Source of the DNA: JBEVJC01 sp040510375
GTDB lineage: Bacteria; Bacteroidota; Bacteroidia; Chitinophagales; Chitinophagaceae
Reading direction: 5' to 3'
NCBI GenBank assembly: GCA_040510375.1
Contig: JBEVJC010000003.1
Location: 62,001 to 126,000, forward strand
DNA: 64,000 nt
Shown here piece after piece: positions 8,482 to 16,279 of this stretch (the first letter of the stretch is position 1; every line of letters begins with the position of its first letter). Below the pieces are notes generated by a model that saw nothing but the letters and a program-made list of their open reading frames with translations, was not told the origin of the DNA and searched no databases. The translations under genes and the position numbers were made by a program.

Positions 8482-8925
8482 ATGAAAGGGATCTGGCTAA
8501 TTATAGTTTTTATCTGCGGGGTTCTGTTGCCTTTCCAGACTGGATTGAATGCAAAACTGGGGAAATCCATCGAAAGCCCGGGGTATGCATCCCTGTTATC
8601 CTTTATTGTAGGTGCGTTGACAGTGGCCATCTACCTTCAGTTCACCAGGGAAAGTTTATCCTGGGCAGGTTTAAAAACGGCTTCGTTGTATTCTATCATT
8701 GGTGGGGGAATAATCGGTGCATTTTTTATAACGGCATCGATGCTGGCCCTGCCACGTATTGGAATGGGACTCACATTTGGAATTATAATCGCGGGACAAA
8801 TGGTTACTGCTGTTTTACTTGATCAGTTTAATATCATGGTATCACAGCAACATAGTATCAATGCCTGGCGGATAATTGGTGTACTGCTGATCATTTCAGG
8901 AGTGGTGATCATCAAAAGATTTTAA
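8482..8925 (+). CDS. DMT-family transporter of the YdcZ (DUF606) type
   Basis: 147 aa with four to five predicted membrane helices and almost no soluble part, the usual size of YdcZ half-transporters (about 140-150 aa). It starts MKGIWLIIVFICGVLLPFQTGLNAKLG and ends with a helix reading IIGVLLIISGVVIIKRF, both typical of this family. These small drug/metabolite-superfamily proteins are thought to work as dimers in the inner membrane; the substrate is unknown. It is a single gene, divergent from the membrane protein on one side and convergent with the PNPOx gene on the other. Confidence 0.88.
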   Translation: MKGIWLIIVFICGVLLPFQTGLNAKLGKSIESPGYASLLSFIVGALTVAIYLQFTRESLSWAGLKTASLYSIIGGGIIGAFFITASMLALPRIGMGLTFGIIIAGQMVTAVLLDQFNIMVSQQHSINAWRIIGVLLIISGVVIIKRF

Positions 8926-8980
8926 GTACTGATCTGGCAATTGTACTCATCTAAAGTATTCCGGATTTTCCCGTTGGTGA

Positions 8981-9610
8981 CTAGATCTGGCCCTCTGAAC
9001 GGAGTTTCTTTTTCAGGGTTTGGATTTCAGCTTCCAGGTCATGGATATGATCGCTTTGTGAGTTGAAGAGTTCCCTGATATCTTCCAGTGTATATCGGGG
9101 CGTGATATGTTGCGGACAATTCCAGTCATACGCATCGATATCAAATACAATCATACGTTCCGGGTGGGAGGGGTAGTCGTGAAGGTCAAGCCGGGCGTGC
9201 AGTTCCGGATCATCGGCAAATTCCACAATGCTTGCCCTGGCAAATATTTTAAGCCGTTCCCTTGCAGGATAATTTACCATGATCATGGATACTTTATTAT
9301 TGGTCATTATGTTGCCGACAGATACAAACTGCATATTTCCCCTGAAATCGACTATGCCGATTTTTTTTGGCTCCAGCACCTTTATAAATCCCTTGGGTCC
9401 GCCGCGATGTTGGATATAGGGATATCCGCTTTCACTGTTTGATGCCATATAGAAATGATCCATCCGGGAAATATATTCGATCTCCACCCCGGTCAAACCA
9501 TCCACCTGTTGTTCTTTCTCAAGCCTTGCATAACTCTTCCTGCTTCCAAGTCGTTCCTGCATTTTTTTTACCTCAGCTGAGAAAGCGATTTCTCCGAAAT
9601 TTCTGGCCAT
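8981..9610 (-). CDS. Pyridoxamine 5'-phosphate oxidase-fold flavoprotein
   Basis: 209 aa, no signal peptide. The split-barrel FMN-binding fold is indicated by residues ~40-75 (DFFYMAS-like DHFYMASNSESGYPYIQHRGG), then FVSVGNIMTNNKVSMIMVNYPARERLKIFARA. This matches the group annotated as pyridoxamine 5'-phosphate oxidase family proteins that act on unknown substrates rather than true PdxH. The C-terminal ~40 residues are a charged helix (SDHIHDLEAEIQTLKKKL) that may form a coiled coil. It is the last gene of a minus-strand series and is separated from the next hydrolase by the tandem-repeat array at 9660-9769. Confidence 0.85.
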   Translation of the reverse strand: MARNFGEIAFSAEVKKMQERLGSRKSYARLEKEQQVDGLTGVEIEYISRMDHFYMASNSESGYPYIQHRGGPKGFIKVLEPKKIGIVDFRGNMQFVSVGNIMTNNKVSMIMVNYPARERLKIFARASIVEFADDPELHARLDLHDYPSHPERMIVFDIDAYDWNCPQHITPRYTLEDIRELFNSQSDHIHDLEAEIQTLKKKLRSEGQI

Positions 9611-9659
9611 AGATCAGGATTGAAATGTAAAGTTGGCGAATGCAGGAATAATGGCCTGA

Positions 9660-9769
9660 TAAATTTTACCGGCCGTTCATGACCTGGCGAAACCGGTAAA
9701 TTATACCAGCTATTCATGATCTGGCGAAACCGGTAAATTATACCGGCCATCCATATCCTGGCAAGCCGG
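9660..9769. repeat. Three tandem copies of a 37-bp repeat containing inverted repeats
   Basis: Units lie at 9660-9696, 9697-9733 and 9734-9769 (37, 37 and 36 bases). Each begins TAAATT(T/A)TACC and ends CTGGCxAxxCCGG with a few substitutions. The junctions create the hairpin CCGGTAAATTATACCGG (arms CCGGTA/TACCGG). A related single motif lies at 11230-11246. The array fills most of the 221-base gap between two minus-strand genes. It is too short and too closely spaced to be a CRISPR. Confidence 0.85.
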
Positions 9770-9831
9770 TATTGGTAAGTTGGTAAATCCCTGCCGGGAG
9801 AGAGCAGGGATTTTACCTGAACTTGCCAGCT

Positions 9832-10737
9832 CTAAGCCTGTTGGGCTTTAAGGTCTTTTTTGCGGTCGGCCCCTACCTTCCTGTCAAGGAAGTCCCTGAT
9901 GGTGGCTGTTATTTCATCGCCAAAACTTTCCAGTGCAAAATGTCCGGTTGGATAAAGATGGAATTCCAGGTTCTTCACATCCTTTTTAAACGCCTCTGCA
10001 CCGATACCTGGAAATATATAATCGTCCTTCCCATACACGATCAGCATTTCAGGGTTCTTTTCGCGGAGATACGCCTGCCATTTCGGATATTGTTTTACAT
10101 TGTTGCGGTAGTCGTAGAACATCGCGATCTGGATATCATCATTTTCCGGACGTTGTAAATGTCGCAGGTCAATTTCCCAGTTATCGGGCGACACTACCTC
10201 CGGGTCGGGTACACTGTGGGTATATTGCCATTTAAGTCCCTCGGGACTATGGAATGCCTGGCATTTTTTTATTGCATCTGCATCATTCCTGTTTTTCCAT
10301 AATGCCTTGATCGGATCCCAGAAAGTTTCCAGTCCTTCTTCATAGCAGCATCCATTTTGTACGATGATGGTCTCCACTCTCTCCGGATGTTTATAGGCAA
10401 GCGTCCAGCCAACAGGTGCACCATAGTCCATCAGGTAAAGGCTATATTTTTTTACCTGCAGGTATTCGAGTAGTCCGTCTACAATTTCCGCATAATTGGC
10501 AAATGAATAATCGAACTTTGAAATGGGGGGTTGTTCACTGCGTCCATAACCCGGATAGTCGGGTGCGATCAGGTGGTATTTATCAGACAGGTCCCTGATA
10601 AGGTTGCGATACATATGTGATGATGTAGGATAACCATGGAGTAATAGCAGGGCGGGTGCATCCTCCGGACCGGCCTCCCTGTAAAATATATTAACCCCAT
10701 TGATTGTGGTGAAACGGTGATGCGTTTTGTTTTTCAT
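9832..10737 (-). CDS. Alpha/beta hydrolase with Asp nucleophile (dehalogenase/epoxide-hydrolase-like)
   Basis: 301 aa, cytoplasmic. The oxyanion motif HGYPTSSHMYRNLI is at residues ~34-47 and DYPGYGRSEQP at ~60-70. The nucleophile elbow reads YLMDYGAPVGW with Asp104 in place of Ser. An Asp nucleophile is characteristic of haloalkane dehalogenases and epoxide hydrolases. The general base is probably the His in YPTGHFALES near residue 265. The true substrate is unknown, and many such proteins are broadly annotated hydrolases. It lies 67 bases downstream of the DUF6130 gene, probably in one operon with it. Confidence 0.85.
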   Translation of the reverse strand: MKNKTHHRFTTINGVNIFYREAGPEDAPALLLLHGYPTSSHMYRNLIRDLSDKYHLIAPDYPGYGRSEQPPISKFDYSFANYAEIVDGLLEYLQVKKYSLYLMDYGAPVGWTLAYKHPERVETIIVQNGCCYEEGLETFWDPIKALWKNRNDADAIKKCQAFHSPEGLKWQYTHSVPDPEVVSPDNWEIDLRHLQRPENDDIQIAMFYDYRNNVKQYPKWQAYLREKNPEMLIVYGKDDYIFPGIGAEAFKKDVKNLEFHLYPTGHFALESFGDEITATIRDFLDRKVGADRKKDLKAQQA

Positions 10738-10804
10738 TTCCTTGTTTTTTTAATTAGCGATTATCGATTTTAAAGAATGTTTCCTTCCACACTACCCTGG
10801 CTGT

Positions 10805-11215
10805 TCAGGGAGGTGCCGGAATATCAAAGGATACTTCCTTGCTGTCAATGATGCGATGCGTTGGATCGGCCAGTTCAATCAGGATATGATGTTCTCCGGG
10901 AGTAAGTCCATTCAGGATAATGGGTTCGCCACTTGCATCAACCCAATGCCAGGAAGTATGATCAACCGTTAAATGCAGGTGTCCCAAACGCGGGGAAACG
11001 TCCAGCGCTGCAGGACCATAAACCGGTGCTATATGTACATTTTCCATCCGGTACTGGATAACCACCCGACCCATGGCCAATTGATCAGGTAGCGGTGGGT
11101 CCACCACCATTACAGGTTTTGGTTCCGAATTAAGCGGCACTACCGACGCAGCTTCCCGGACAGCGCGTCCAGGGGGAGTGATATTGCCGGATGGGGTTTG
11201 AATTCCAGAGATCAT
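10805..11215 (-). CDS. DUF6130-like protein
   Basis: 136 aa, no signal peptide visible. The C-terminal half has the pattern LGHLHLTVDHTSWHWVDASG then PIILNGLTPGEHHILIELADPTHR, which I recognise as the DUF6130 type (small beta-sandwich, unknown function). The His-rich stretch HLHLTVDHTSWHW could bind metal (inference). In other bacteria members often have an export signal; this one lacks an obvious one at the ATG used. It sits between two alpha/beta hydrolase genes and likely shares their transcript. Confidence 0.75.
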   Translation of the reverse strand: MISGIQTPSGNITPPGRAVREAASVVPLNSEPKPVMVVDPPLPDQLAMGRVVIQYRMENVHIAPVYGPAALDVSPRLGHLHLTVDHTSWHWVDASGEPIILNGLTPGEHHILIELADPTHRIIDSKEVSFDIPAPP

Positions 11216-11229
11216 TTCAAAAGATTAGG

Positions 11230-11246
11230 CTGGTAAATTATACTGG
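11230..11246. repeat. Single dispersed copy of the TAAATTATAC hairpin motif
   Basis: CTGGTAAATTATACTGG shares 15 of 17 bases with the junction motif CCGGTAAATTATACCGG of the array at 9660-9769. It lies between the DUF6130 start (11215) and the preceding hydrolase end (11370). Confidence 0.6.
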
Positions 11247-11270
11247 CCGGTGATCGTTAGATTTTGTTGA

Positions 11271-11400
11271 GCTTCCGAAACTGAACCGGGCGCATCTGTT
11301 ATTGCTGGCTTCCGAAACTGAACCGGCGCATCAGTTGTTGGTGCTGGCTTTCGAAACTGAGCCGGCGCATCAATCTTTGGTGCCTGCTTTCGAAGCTGCA
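11271..11400. repeat. Four tandem 37-39-bp repeats spanning the 3' end of a hydrolase gene
   Basis: Each unit starts GCTT(C/T)CGAAACTGA-like and is followed by CCGGCGCATC; starts are at 11271, 11308, 11347 and 11386. The fourth unit encodes the last residues of the minus-strand hydrolase (ending SKAGTKD) and its stop codon falls in the third unit. The remaining units are downstream of the stop. One minus-strand frame stays open through the whole array, reading repeated QFRKPAPTTDAP, but there is no reason to think it is translated. Confidence 0.8.
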
Positions 11401-12182
11401 CCAATCGCAGCCGATTCAATTACCTTGGCTACTTTAACAGGTTGTGATATATACACCACATGGCTGGCATCCAGTTCGGTGACAGTTGTGCCTGCCCGTT
11501 TATACATATTCTTAAGTATAATGGGGTTGATACTTTTGTCGCCCGTAGATACGATTCCCCAGGTAGGTTTGTCTTTCCACGCAGCTACTGTTGCCGGTGT
11601 GGTGAAACATTTAAGTGTAATGGGCACCTGTGAATCGTACATGAAATCTGATTGTTCCTTACTAAGGTCACCGCAAAAACCCGAATGGTATTGTGCCTTG
11701 GGATAATAGATCCATCCACTTTCATCTGGCTGCAGTGCTCCGCTTCCGGGAACAGGAGGCTCTGAAGAAGCAAGCTGCACGGTGGTTTCGCCCACCTCCG
11801 GTAAAAACCCTTCAATGTAAACCATGCCCGCCACCATCGGGGAAATTCCCGCCTGCGAGATTACGGTACCTCCCCATGAATGTCCGACAAGAATGGTGGG
11901 ACCATCCTGCTTGTTCAGGATAATATTGGTGGCGGCAACATCTTCCTCGAGGGAGGTGCAGGAATTCTGGACAATTGTAACGGTGTATCCCTTTTTGGTC
12001 AGTATCTGATGGATGGCTTCGAAACCGGAACCATCGGCGAATGCACCATGTACGATCACAATATTTTTTATAGCTTTTTCTGGCCGGTAAGGGTATTGAT
12101 GTTTACCTGGCAGAAAAAAAAGGACGAACGTAATGGTTGCCAGTGTCAGGTTTAAAGGATCAGGGTTGAGTCGTAGTTTCAT
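11370..12182 (-). CDS. Alpha/beta hydrolase with N-terminal membrane anchor or signal
   Basis: 270 aa. Residues ~10-27 are hydrophobic (LNLTLATITFVLFFLPG), so it is exported or anchored. The oxyanion motif is VHGAFADGSGFEA (~44-56) and the nucleophile elbow is VGHSWGGTVIS with Ser102. The His is probably in DASHVVYISQP close to the C-terminus. This is the EstC-like group of small alpha/beta hydrolases; substrate unknown. Its last codons lie in a tandem-repeat array, which may have altered its C-terminus. It follows the MBL-fold gene by 48 bases, so the two are probably co-transcribed. Confidence 0.85.
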   Translation of the reverse strand: MKLRLNPDPLNLTLATITFVLFFLPGKHQYPYRPEKAIKNIVIVHGAFADGSGFEAIHQILTKKGYTVTIVQNSCTSLEEDVAATNIILNKQDGPTILVGHSWGGTVISQAGISPMVAGMVYIEGFLPEVGETTVQLASSEPPVPGSGALQPDESGWIYYPKAQYHSGFCGDLSKEQSDFMYDSQVPITLKCFTTPATVAAWKDKPTWGIVSTGDKSINPIILKNMYKRAGTTVTELDASHVVYISQPVKVAKVIESAAIGAASKAGTKD

Positions 12183-12230
12183 TTTTGAAAAATTTGTATA
12201 CGTGGATATTTTTTTGCCGCGGGAGAGTGA

Positions 12231-13184
12231 TCATACATCGGCATAGACAAGTTTTGTAAAGAAGGCGCCATCCAGTACAAATTTTCCCCATTTGGCATCA
12301 AGGTCTGCGGTAGGTTTGGCGGCTACTGTTTCAGCAAGTGTTTTCCCGCTCTTTTTTAGTTTGTATACCCTGTCGCGCACAAGCACCAGCATATCCCTGA
12401 ACTCTTTAAGTTGTTTGCGATTGCCAACAGGCCCATGTCCCGGGATGATTATTGTATCGTTGGTAGTATTGGCAAGGTTATAATCGGATGCATTGATCAT
12501 GCCCTCCAGTTTACCGCCGCTGTCATGATCGATGAAGGGATAATATCCGTTCCACCAGGTATCGGCAACATGGATAATATCAACATTTGGAAAGCGGACA
12601 GAAATATCACAATCCGTATGGGCGGGATTATAATATCTCATTGCGATTTTTGTACCATTGAAATCCAGCTCATGTGTCTGTTTGAATTGAATGGTGGGCA
12701 GACCGTCGGCGGGTAGTGGCTCGAACGTATAATCCCAGTCCTTTACCCTGATGGTGGTGGAAAGATTCTTTCTTGTGTTCTCCTGTGCGATGATGGTAGC
12801 TCCGTACTGGTGAACCCATGGGTTGCCATTTGCATGATCAAAATGCCAATGGGTATTGATGAGGTATTTGAGTGGATCGTTGCTGATCTTCGCCATCGCC
12901 GCCTTTATTTTTTGTTCGGAAACAGCTATGCCGGCGTCGACCATGAGTTTTCCATCAGGACCAGTGAAGACAGCGATATTACCTCCTGAACCCTGCAGTA
13001 CGCTGATATTTCCCCTGAGTTTCTGGACTACTATCGGCGATTTTGCTGCTTCATTTATTATGGTGATTACCGGACTTTCCTGTGCAAAAATTTTCCTGGG
13101 AAAAAATAAAGTACCTGCGGTTACCAAACCGGCGGTCCGGATAAAGTCTGCCCTTGAAACAGGCGGGCGTGTATTCGACTGCAT
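12231..13184 (-). CDS. Exported metallo-beta-lactamase-fold hydrolase
   Basis: 317 aa. The N-terminus has a hydrophobic export signal (FIRTAGLVTAGTLFFPRKIFAQ) without a twin-arginine pair. The metal-binding signature is NTHWHFDHANG with H112, H114, D116 and H117. Further ligands are probably the His in YNPAHTDCDI and the one in IIPGHGPVG. This is the MBL-fold hydrolase superfamily; length and motifs resemble the group of periplasmic zinc hydrolases rather than true beta-lactamases. It is the first gene of the minus-strand run MBL, alpha/beta hydrolase, DUF6130, Asp-nucleophile hydrolase, PNPOx. Confidence 0.88.
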   Translation of the reverse strand: MQSNTRPPVSRADFIRTAGLVTAGTLFFPRKIFAQESPVITIINEAAKSPIVVQKLRGNISVLQGSGGNIAVFTGPDGKLMVDAGIAVSEQKIKAAMAKISNDPLKYLINTHWHFDHANGNPWVHQYGATIIAQENTRKNLSTTIRVKDWDYTFEPLPADGLPTIQFKQTHELDFNGTKIAMRYYNPAHTDCDISVRFPNVDIIHVADTWWNGYYPFIDHDSGGKLEGMINASDYNLANTTNDTIIIPGHGPVGNRKQLKEFRDMLVLVRDRVYKLKKSGKTLAETVAAKPTADLDAKWGKFVLDGAFFTKLVYADV

Positions 13185-13465
13185 GATTAAAAATTATTGA
13201 TTGTGCGATAAACTGTTTGCTCCAGCGGTTTACAAAGATGGGAGGACTATTTTCCGGGTGTTTGCCGGTGAGGTTCATATTCTTTGCTCGTTTGATTCAA
13301 CGGGCTCCTGTCAAAGAAGGCCGGTAATCATTACCTTAAAGGAAGGGTAAATGCTGAAAGGACCGGTTTGTATATAAGAATTGTCCAAAAGGATAAGAAC
13401 AGCGTTTCTGGCTTACCGGCAGCAAATGATACAATTCGTAAATTTATCTGTTTAGAATTATTGAT

Positions 13466-16093
13466 ATGACAAGGGAGGAAATTCGCATACGTGACCGGGA
13501 TGAAGGCAGGGCTGACTGGGCTAAATGGGGGCCCTATGTATCCGACCGGCAATGGGGAACAGTCCGCGAAGACTATAGCAGTGACGGTGAACCATGGACC
13601 TATCTCACCCATGATCAGTCGCGCAGCAGGGCGTATCGCTGGGGCGAAGATGGGATCGCCGGTTTTTGTGATGACCAGCAACTGGTTTGTATTGGACTGT
13701 CACTCTGGAATACCAATGATCCTATATTAAAGGAAAGGTTGTTTGGGCTAGGTGCCACAGAAGGTAATCACGGTGAAGATGTAAAAGAACTTTATTACTA
13801 CCTGGAGGCAACGCCAACGCATTCGTATATGAAAATGCTGTATAAATATCCGCATGCCCGTTTTCCGTATGAGGATCTCCTGGAAAAAAATAGGGAACGC
13901 AACAGGGACCAGCGGGAGTATGAGTTGCTGGATACAGGCGTCTTCCTTGGTAATAATTATTTTGATGTGTTTGTTGAATATGCAAAAGCAAACGAAGCGG
14001 AAGTGCTTATGCAGGTCACCGTATTTAACCGCGGCCAGGAAGACCATGTTTTACATGTGATCCCGCAACTTTGGTTTCGTAATACCTGGGACTGGGGTAT
14101 TCACGATTATAAACCCCGTTTGTCGGTCAACAGGAAGGACTCCATCCATATAGAACACCAGGCACTGGGAAATTATTATCTGTCACTGGAAAATGAAGCG
14201 CCCATATTGTTCTGTGAAAATGAGACCAACTACCAGAAAGTTTTCCAGACACCAAATCATTCACCATATCCCAAGGACGGTTTTCATGAGTATATTATCC
14301 ATGGTAATAATTCAACGGTGAATCCTGCGGGTTTCGGGACAAAGGCAGCCGTGGATTACCAGTTGCTGGTGCCAGGTGGTGGGTCGCAGATAATCCGCCT
14401 GCGGTTAGGTACCAGTGCCGACTATACATTTGATGAATTTGAAAATATAAGGAAAGCCAGGCAGGAAGATGCCGATGAAGTTTGTGCATTCCTGCAGCAA
14501 AAACTTCCTGGTGAGGAAGAGCGGATGATCCAGCGACAGGCACTTGCAGGTATGATCTGGAACAAACAGTTTTATAAATATGATATTGAACAATGGATGA
14601 GGGGGAATCCGAAAGAGCCGCCACCACCAGCTTCCAGGCTTTCAGGACGTAACAGGGAATGGACGCACCTGAATAATGGTGATATTATTTCCATACCCGA
14701 TAAATGGGAATTTCCCTGGTATGCCGCATGGGACCTTGCGTTTCATTGTATCCCGCTGACCCTGATTGATCCGGCTTTTGCAAAAGGTCAGTTGAAACTA
14801 CTCACCCGGGAATGGTATATGCATCCGAATGGACAGTTCCCGGCGTATGAATGGAAGTTCAGCGATGTAAATCCCCCGGTGCATGCCTGGGCTACCTGGC
14901 GCGTGTACAAGATTGATAAAAAATTAAAGGGCAGTGGCGACATTGAATTCCTGGAAAGTGTTTACCATAAATTACTGATCAATTTTACCTGGTGGGTAAA
15001 CAGGAAGGATTCCAATGGCCAGAATATTTTCCAGGGAGGATTTCTTGGACTGGATAATATTGGTGTGTTTGACAGGAACACCTACCTGCCTTCGGGTGCA
15101 ATACTGGAGCAGGCAGATGCAACGGGATGGATGGCGATGTACTCGCTGAACATGATGCGTATTGCCCTGGAATTATCACTTACCAATAATGTATACCAGG
15201 AGATGGCCACCAAGTTTCTCGAACATTTTTTATATATCGCAGGTGCCATGGCCAATATGGGAATATCGTCCACGGGATTGTGGGATGAAGAAGACCAGTA
15301 TTATTACGACCAGGTGAAACTGGTTTCGGGAGAAACCGTGAAATTGAAAATCCGGAGTATGGTTGGATTAATTCCCCTGTTTGCAGTGGAAGTACTGGAT
15401 CATGAAACATTGGTTGCTTCACCGGAATTCACCACAAGGTTAAGATGGTTCCTTGAACACCGGCCCGAGCTTGCGAAACAGGTCTCCCGCTGGGAAGAAT
15501 ACAATAAGGATGAAAAACACCTGCTTAGTTTATTAAGGGGAAGCCGCATGAAAAAGATTCTTAACAGGATGCTGGATGAAAAAGAATTCCTAAGCCCGTT
15601 CGGCATTCGTTCACTCTCCAGGATTTACCTGGATAACCCCTATCAATTTAATTATAAAGACACATCACTCACGGTAAAATATGCTGCGGGTGAATCAACG
15701 ATCGGGATGTTCGGTGGCAATAGCAACTGGCGTGGTCCGGTGTGGATGCCTCCCAACTTCCTGATCATTGAAAGCCTGCAACGCTTTCATCATTATTACG
15801 GAGAAGATTTTAAAGTTGAATGTCCTACGCATAGTGGTCAGTATATGTCTTTAAATGATGTGGCTCTTTTTTTAAGTGACCGGCTCGCCAATATCTTCCG
15901 TAAAAATGAACAGGGATACCGGCCGGTAAATGGAGATAGTGAAGTGTTGGCCACCGATCCATACTTTGCAAACTATATCCTGTTCTACGAACATTTTCAT
16001 GGGGATGATGGTCGCGGTATCGGTGCTTCACACCAGACTGGCTGGACCGGACTGATTGCAAAACTCCTGCATCCAAAAGTCCATATAAAATAA
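13466..16093 (+). CDS. MGH1-like (GH63-type) glucosidase, cytoplasmic
   Basis: 875 aa without a signal peptide. It has the (alpha/alpha)6-barrel type of the MGH1/GH63 group: the N-terminal part contains QWGTVREDYSSDGEPW and a conserved SRAYRWGEDG. The C-terminal half has a WEFPWYAAWDLAFH segment and ends with GGNSNWRGPVWMPPNFLI and GASHQTGWTGLIAKL, typical near the end of GH63-like enzymes. These usually hydrolyse alpha-linked glucose or mannose such as mannosylglycerate, glucosylglycerate or trehalose-like compounds. The exact substrate is not shown here. It stands alone, 280 bases from the divergent MBL gene and 186 bases before a SusC gene. Confidence 0.85.
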   Translation: MTREEIRIRDRDEGRADWAKWGPYVSDRQWGTVREDYSSDGEPWTYLTHDQSRSRAYRWGEDGIAGFCDDQQLVCIGLSLWNTNDPILKERLFGLGATEGNHGEDVKELYYYLEATPTHSYMKMLYKYPHARFPYEDLLEKNRERNRDQREYELLDTGVFLGNNYFDVFVEYAKANEAEVLMQVTVFNRGQEDHVLHVIPQLWFRNTWDWGIHDYKPRLSVNRKDSIHIEHQALGNYYLSLENEAPILFCENETNYQKVFQTPNHSPYPKDGFHEYIIHGNNSTVNPAGFGTKAAVDYQLLVPGGGSQIIRLRLGTSADYTFDEFENIRKARQEDADEVCAFLQQKLPGEEERMIQRQALAGMIWNKQFYKYDIEQWMRGNPKEPPPPASRLSGRNREWTHLNNGDIISIPDKWEFPWYAAWDLAFHCIPLTLIDPAFAKGQLKLLTREWYMHPNGQFPAYEWKFSDVNPPVHAWATWRVYKIDKKLKGSGDIEFLESVYHKLLINFTWWVNRKDSNGQNIFQGGFLGLDNIGVFDRNTYLPSGAILEQADATGWMAMYSLNMMRIALELSLTNNVYQEMATKFLEHFLYIAGAMANMGISSTGLWDEEDQYYYDQVKLVSGETVKLKIRSMVGLIPLFAVEVLDHETLVASPEFTTRLRWFLEHRPELAKQVSRWEEYNKDEKHLLSLLRGSRMKKILNRMLDEKEFLSPFGIRSLSRIYLDNPYQFNYKDTSLTVKYAAGESTIGMFGGNSNWRGPVWMPPNFLIIESLQRFHHYYGEDFKVECPTHSGQYMSLNDVALFLSDRLANIFRKNEQGYRPVNGDSEVLATDPYFANYILFYEHFHGDDGRGIGASHQTGWTGLIAKLLHPKVHIK

Positions 16094-16279
16094 AACGGTT
16101 CTGATAACCCGAACGGTAAACCTCTTAAAAACGAATTTTTTTTTTAGTTAATACCTCGTTAACTGATATTAGATAATTTTTATATGTTGTTCATTATCAA
16201 CACATAACTTAATTTTCAAGTAATCTTTCATTAACATTTCCATAACGTCGGATTGCCACTTTTGCCGCAAATCGAAATA

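Noticed and set aside
9660..9769. CRISPR-like array
   Set aside because: The units are directly adjacent with no unique spacers, only three copies, and no cas genes in the window.
11225..11419. Minus-strand open frame of 64 codons with repeated QFRKPAPTTDAP
   Set aside because: It is produced by the tandem repeat and overlaps the end of a real hydrolase gene in another frame; no start context or family.
16253..16279. TTG start for the SusC gene at 16253
   Set aside because: The ATG at 16280 gives a clean signal peptide; the extra nine residues are not needed and overlap the likely promoter region.
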